The notes under the pieces were generated by a model. The model was not told the origin of the DNA. It worked only from the letters and a program-made list of their open reading frames with translations, and made no database searches. Both the position numbers and the translations under genes were made by a program. Positions 4,762 to 6,808 of a stretch of 6,808 nucleotides of DNA are shown piece by piece. This DNA comes from Methanobacteriota archaeon (GTDB lineage: Archaea > Thermoplasmatota > Thermoplasmata > RBG-16-68-12): positions 1 through 6,808 of the forward strand of contig VBLZ01000061.1 of NCBI GenBank assembly GCA_005878515.1, given 5' to 3'. How positions within the stretch are numbered: position 1 is the first letter of the stretch; each line of letters begins with the position of its first letter.

Positions 4762-5847
4762 ATGGATCGCGTCAAGACGGGCGTCGTCGGTCTCGACACG
4801 ATGCTGAACGGCGGCCTGCTGCCCGCGCGACCTTATGTTATCTCGGGCCCGACCGGCAGCGGCAAGACGATTCTGGCCCTCCACTTCTTGCTTGAAGGGC
4901 TCCGGCAGCAGGAACCGTGCCTCCTCGTCACCCTCGACGAGCCCCCGATCGAGGTCAAGGCGAACATGGCCACGTTCTCGTGGAACCTGGACCGCCTCAA
5001 GATCCTCGATGCGACGCCGGACATCCGCGCGCACAAACGCCAGCGCTCCGTGATCGACGTCGGGACGTCCCTCGACGTGCGGGACATGGAAGACGTCACG
5101 GAGATCCGCCAGTCGTCCCAGATCCGGGCGCTCGAGGTCACGGTACACAGCGTGCAGAAGATGATCAAACAGGAATTCTCTCATCATCTCGAGCGCACGA
5201 AGCAACGGTACAAGCGCATCGTCATCGACTCGATGACCGCGCTCAAGATGTTCGCGATGCAGGGTCAGGACAGTCGGATCTTGATCCAGTCGTTCGTCCG
5301 GTTCCTGGCGGAACTCGAGGCGACGACCCTCATCATCTCGGAACGGTTGAACAAAAAGATCCTCGAGACGGAGTTCTTCCTCGCCCGCGGCGAGATCCGG
5401 GTCAACAAGTGGATCGACGGAAGCGTCATTCGCCGTGCGATCTCGATCGAGAAGTTCCGCGGCTCGTCGTTCGACGATCGGATGCACCCCATTTCGATCG
5501 GGGACAACGGGATGGTCGTCTACCTCGACGCGCCGGCGCAGACCCGGGTGTCGACCCCTGCGCCGAAGCCGGGGGAGTCGCTCCTGGAAACCCGTCTCAT
5601 CGACGAGGTCTCGAATGTGATCGAGTCGATCATGCGACAGATCGAGGACGCTCACCGCCGCCAGGTCCCGATCCGGGACATCGAGGTGTCGCTGTCTCGT
5701 GCGATGCTCGCCTTCCAACGCCGGAACTATCAAAAAGCGATAAAGCTCGCGCTCGCGTGCGACTCGGAGCTGAAAGAGCGTCTCGGGAAGGCTCCGCTCC
5801 CGCCCCCGATCTCGACGCCGCCGCGGCCGCCGCAGGTGATTCGCTGA
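4762..5847 (+). CDS. KaiC-family (RecA-like) ATPase with C-terminal helical domain
   Basis: Single RecA/KaiC domain, residues about 4-255: KTGVVGLDTMLNGG, Walker A GPTGSGKT (29-36), catalytic acidic pair in TLDEPP (D59, E60), Walker B KRIVIDSMTAL (D156), then FFLARGEIRVNK and the KaiC-type end motif EKFRGSSFDDRMHPISIGDNGMVV (start near 230; core GSSFDD). After a proline-rich linker comes a helical segment (about 272-342) with a TPR-like AMLAFQRRNYQKAIKLA stretch, then a proline tail. KaiC-family ATPases hexamerise and act in signalling or clock-like control; the archaeal target is unknown. ATG 4762 gives the family's usual short lead-in and has a weak AGG six bases upstream. In-frame ATGs at 4726 and 4678 would add 12 or 28 residues without recognisable features; 4678 would suit a leaderless transcript. 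The stop overlaps the next gene by four bases. This protein lacks the second KaiC domain of cyanobacterial KaiC. Confidence 0.9.
   Translation: MDRVKTGVVGLDTMLNGGLLPARPYVISGPTGSGKTILALHFLLEGLRQQEPCLLVTLDEPPIEVKANMATFSWNLDRLKILDATPDIRAHKRQRSVIDVGTSLDVRDMEDVTEIRQSSQIRALEVTVHSVQKMIKQEFSHHLERTKQRYKRIVIDSMTALKMFAMQGQDSRILIQSFVRFLAELEATTLIISERLNKKILETEFFLARGEIRVNKWIDGSVIRRAISIEKFRGSSFDDRMHPISIGDNGMVVYLDAPAQTRVSTPAPKPGESLLETRLIDEVSNVIESIMRQIEDAHRRQVPIRDIEVSLSRAMLAFQRRNYQKAIKLALACDSELKERLGKAPLPPPISTPPRPPQVIR
5834..5840 (+). promoter_or_regulatory. Ribosome binding site that decides the start of the second KaiC gene
   Basis: AGGTGAT matches the archaeal anti-Shine-Dalgarno complement without mismatch. 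It lies inside the last codons of the first KaiC gene. Counting from the AGG core, seven bases separate it from CTG 5844, the usual optimum. No ATG, GTG or TTG in the right frame lies at a usable distance. Confidence 0.5.
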
Positions 5848-6626
5848 CGGCCGCGGCCAAGATCGGGACCGGCATCCCGGGTCTCGACAAGATGCTCCAC
5901 GGCGGCTTCGTCCCCGGACGGCCGTACATCGTCTCGGGCCCGCCGGGCGCGGGGAAGACGATCCTCGCGATGCAGTTCCTCCGCGAAGGTCTGGCGGGTG
6001 GCGAGCGGTGCCTGTTCGTCGCCTTGGAGGAACCTCCGAACGAACTCAAGATCAACATGCGCGGCTTCCGCTGGAACCTGGACGACCTCGACGTCCTCGA
6101 CGCGAATTCGGACATCCGGCGCTTCGAGCCCACGCCGATCCTGGAGATCTCGACGGAGGAAGAGCCCGCGAAGATGCGTGCGATCGGCGAGCGCATCCGC
6201 AAGACCCCGGACTTCGAGAGCAAGGAAGTGAGCGTCCACTCGCTCCAACAACTCCTGAAGAACCTGTTCCTGAAGCGGAACTACGAGCGTGTCGTGATCG
6301 ACTCGATGACGGCCCTGCGGTACTTCTGCATGCGTGAGTTCGAGGAGACCGTGACGACGCAATCGTTCATGCGCTACCTGGCGGAATCAAAGGTGACTTC
6401 GCTCTTGACCCTCGAACTGCCGGAGGAGGGCGAGGTCCCACCCGAGGCGTTCCTCGCGCGCGGGGAGATCCGTCTGCACAAGCTCCGGGATGAGACGGGG
6501 ATCAAGCGATTCCTCTCCGTCGAGAAGTACAAAGGCTCGTCCCACGACGAGAACGTGTATCCGTTCGACATCACGAACGCCGGGATCGTCATCAACATGG
6601 CCCCGATGCAGACGATCTCGCGTTGA
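5844..6626 (+). CDS. KaiC-family ATPase, second of a tandem pair, apparent CTG start
   Basis: 260 residues from CTG 5844, a single complete RecA/KaiC domain: KIGTGIPGLDKMLHGGF, Walker A GPPGAGKT (32-39), catalytic E62-E63 in VALEEPP, Walker B ERVVIDSMTAL (D153), FLARGEIRLHK (203-213), and the KaiC-type end motif EKYKGSSHDENVYPFDITNAG (starts near 227; core GSSHDE). It aligns with the first KaiC along its whole length (ISGP/VSGP, WNLD, SDIR/PDIR, HSLQ/HSVQ), so the pair arose by tandem duplication, but it lacks the C-terminal helical domain. The start is odd: the frame has no ATG/GTG/TTG between 5757 and the first conserved residues, yet CTG 5844 forms a CTGA overlap with the upstream stop behind AGGTGAT. 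Alternatives are GTG 5757 (91-base overlap), a -1 frameshift, or a missing base near the C-run at 5803-5807, either of which would make one two-domain KaiC. Probably co-transcribed with the first KaiC and forming mixed rings with it (inference). Confidence 0.88.
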   Translation: MTAAAKIGTGIPGLDKMLHGGFVPGRPYIVSGPPGAGKTILAMQFLREGLAGGERCLFVALEEPPNELKINMRGFRWNLDDLDVLDANSDIRRFEPTPILEISTEEEPAKMRAIGERIRKTPDFESKEVSVHSLQQLLKNLFLKRNYERVVIDSMTALRYFCMREFEETVTTQSFMRYLAESKVTSLLTLELPEEGEVPPEAFLARGEIRLHKLRDETGIKRFLSVEKYKGSSHDENVYPFDITNAGIVINMAPMQTISR

Positions 6627-6633
6627 GGGCTCG

Positions 6634-6675
6634 TTTTCTCACGGCAGCCCCGCGGCGGATGTCAACGGGGGGTTT
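6634..6675 (+). terminator. Weak terminator candidate after the KaiC operon
   Basis: A TTTT run (6634-6637) is followed by a five-pair stem CCCCG (6648-6652)/CGGGG (6666-6670) with a 13-base loop and a short TTT. It lies in the right place, between the KaiC stop and the next promoter, but each part is modest. Confidence 0.3.
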
Positions 6676-6692
6676 GTCTGACAGATGTATGA

Positions 6693-6704
6693 CTACTTTT
6701 AAAT
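6693..6704 (+). promoter_or_regulatory. TATA box of the gene at the right edge
   Basis: CTACTTTTAAAT, sharing ten bases exactly with the box at 868. The predicted start of transcription is near 6726, leaving about 32 bases of leader to ATG 6758. This means the operon ends at 6626 and a new unit begins here. A small palindrome TCTGACAGA (6677-6685) sits just upstream and could be a regulator site, but this is weak. Confidence 0.55.
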
Positions 6705-6757
6705 AGGGTAAGATGGATTCGTCCGGCCGTCAGTCTCCATCGGGATGGGATGGCACA

Positions 6758-6808
6758 ATGAAATCACTTCTCAACGAAGCCCTGGCTCGACACCAGGAAG
6801 CCGAGGCG
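6758..6808 (+). CDS. Start of an unidentified protein, cut by the right edge
   Basis: ATG 6758 opens a frame of 17 codons to the edge: MKSLLNEALARHQEAEA, a charged, probably helical N-terminus. Too short to assign. The promoter at 6693 supports this start. An in-frame ATG at 6713 would add 15 residues but lies only about 9 bases after the TATA box, so it should fall before the transcript start. A three-codon ORF (ATG 6750, stop TGA 6759-6761) overlaps the start as ATGA and might affect initiation. GGGATGGGATGG upstream is a poor ribosome binding site. Confidence 0.45.
   Translation, partial: MKSLLNEALARHQEAEA

Noticed and set aside
4917..5843. Long open frame upstream of and continuous with the second KaiC gene
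   Set aside because: Its translation over the first KaiC gene is Arg/Asp/Pro-rich with no domain; only the part from about 5844 is KaiC-like.
6745..6808. ATG 6745 frame (MGWHNEITSQ...) as the right-edge gene
   Set aside because: Proline/serine/glycine-rich in the shifted frame; the ATG 6758 frame gives a more protein-like helical N-terminus and sits better relative to the promoter. Undecided without more sequence.
1..6808. CRISPR array, insertion sequence, prophage or attachment site
   Set aside because: No spaced repeats, transposase or integrase, terminal inverted repeats or target duplications seen; the tRNA is not followed by a repeated tRNA end.

Overview
The window looks like a piece of an archaeal chromosome. 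The best guess is a GC-rich Thermoplasmata-type lineage (inference, not proven). The grounds are: a tRNA gene interrupted by bulge-helix-bulge introns and without an encoded CCA end; TATA-like boxes of the form CTTTTAA/TTTATATA instead of bacterial -35/-10 elements; an alkyltransferase-like/endonuclease V fusion of a kind known from Ferroplasma; tandem KaiC-family ATPases; and RNase HII of archaeal type. No mobile element, integrase or CRISPR array was seen.

Layout, left to right. (1) Positions 1-766, minus strand: 3'-truncated ketopantoate reductase (panE), in a frame that is easily missed because longer antisense frames overlap it. (2) Positions 767-1026: a divergent promoter region, then a 12-codon lysine-only-like ORF (MAKKKKGKKKKR) with its own TATA box and strong ribosome binding site, then a long hairpin with T-tracts that probably terminates transcription from both sides. 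(3) Positions 1027-1953, minus strand: an inactive-looking O6-alkylguanine transferase-like domain fused to a complete endonuclease V. (4) Positions 2084-4356, plus strand: a tight three-gene operon of an SAH/MTA/5'-deoxyadenosine-type deaminase, RNase HII (3-bp gap) and a small SCP2-domain protein (stop/start overlap TGATG). (5) Positions 4439-4574: initiator tRNA-Met carrying two introns, one at the canonical site 37/38 and one inside the T-loop at 59/60. (6) Positions 4643-6626: an inverted repeat lying on the likely promoter, followed by two tandem single-domain KaiC-like ATPases. The second has no ATG/GTG/TTG at a sensible place and appears to start at CTG in a CTGA stop/start overlap, behind a good AGGTGAT ribosome binding site. 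(7) Positions 6693-6808: a promoter and the first codons of another gene running off the right edge.

How the genes fit together: the endonuclease V fusion (deaminated/alkylated DNA) and RNase HII (ribonucleotides in DNA, RNA-DNA hybrids) are genome-maintenance enzymes. The deaminase between them belongs to SAM by-product recycling. panE belongs to coenzyme A synthesis. The two KaiC paralogues are probably a co-translated signalling or regulatory pair. The most noteworthy items are the twin-intron initiator tRNA, the apparent CTG start (or frameshift) joining the KaiC genes, the tiny lysine peptide ORF, and the loss of the acceptor cysteine in the alkyltransferase domain.
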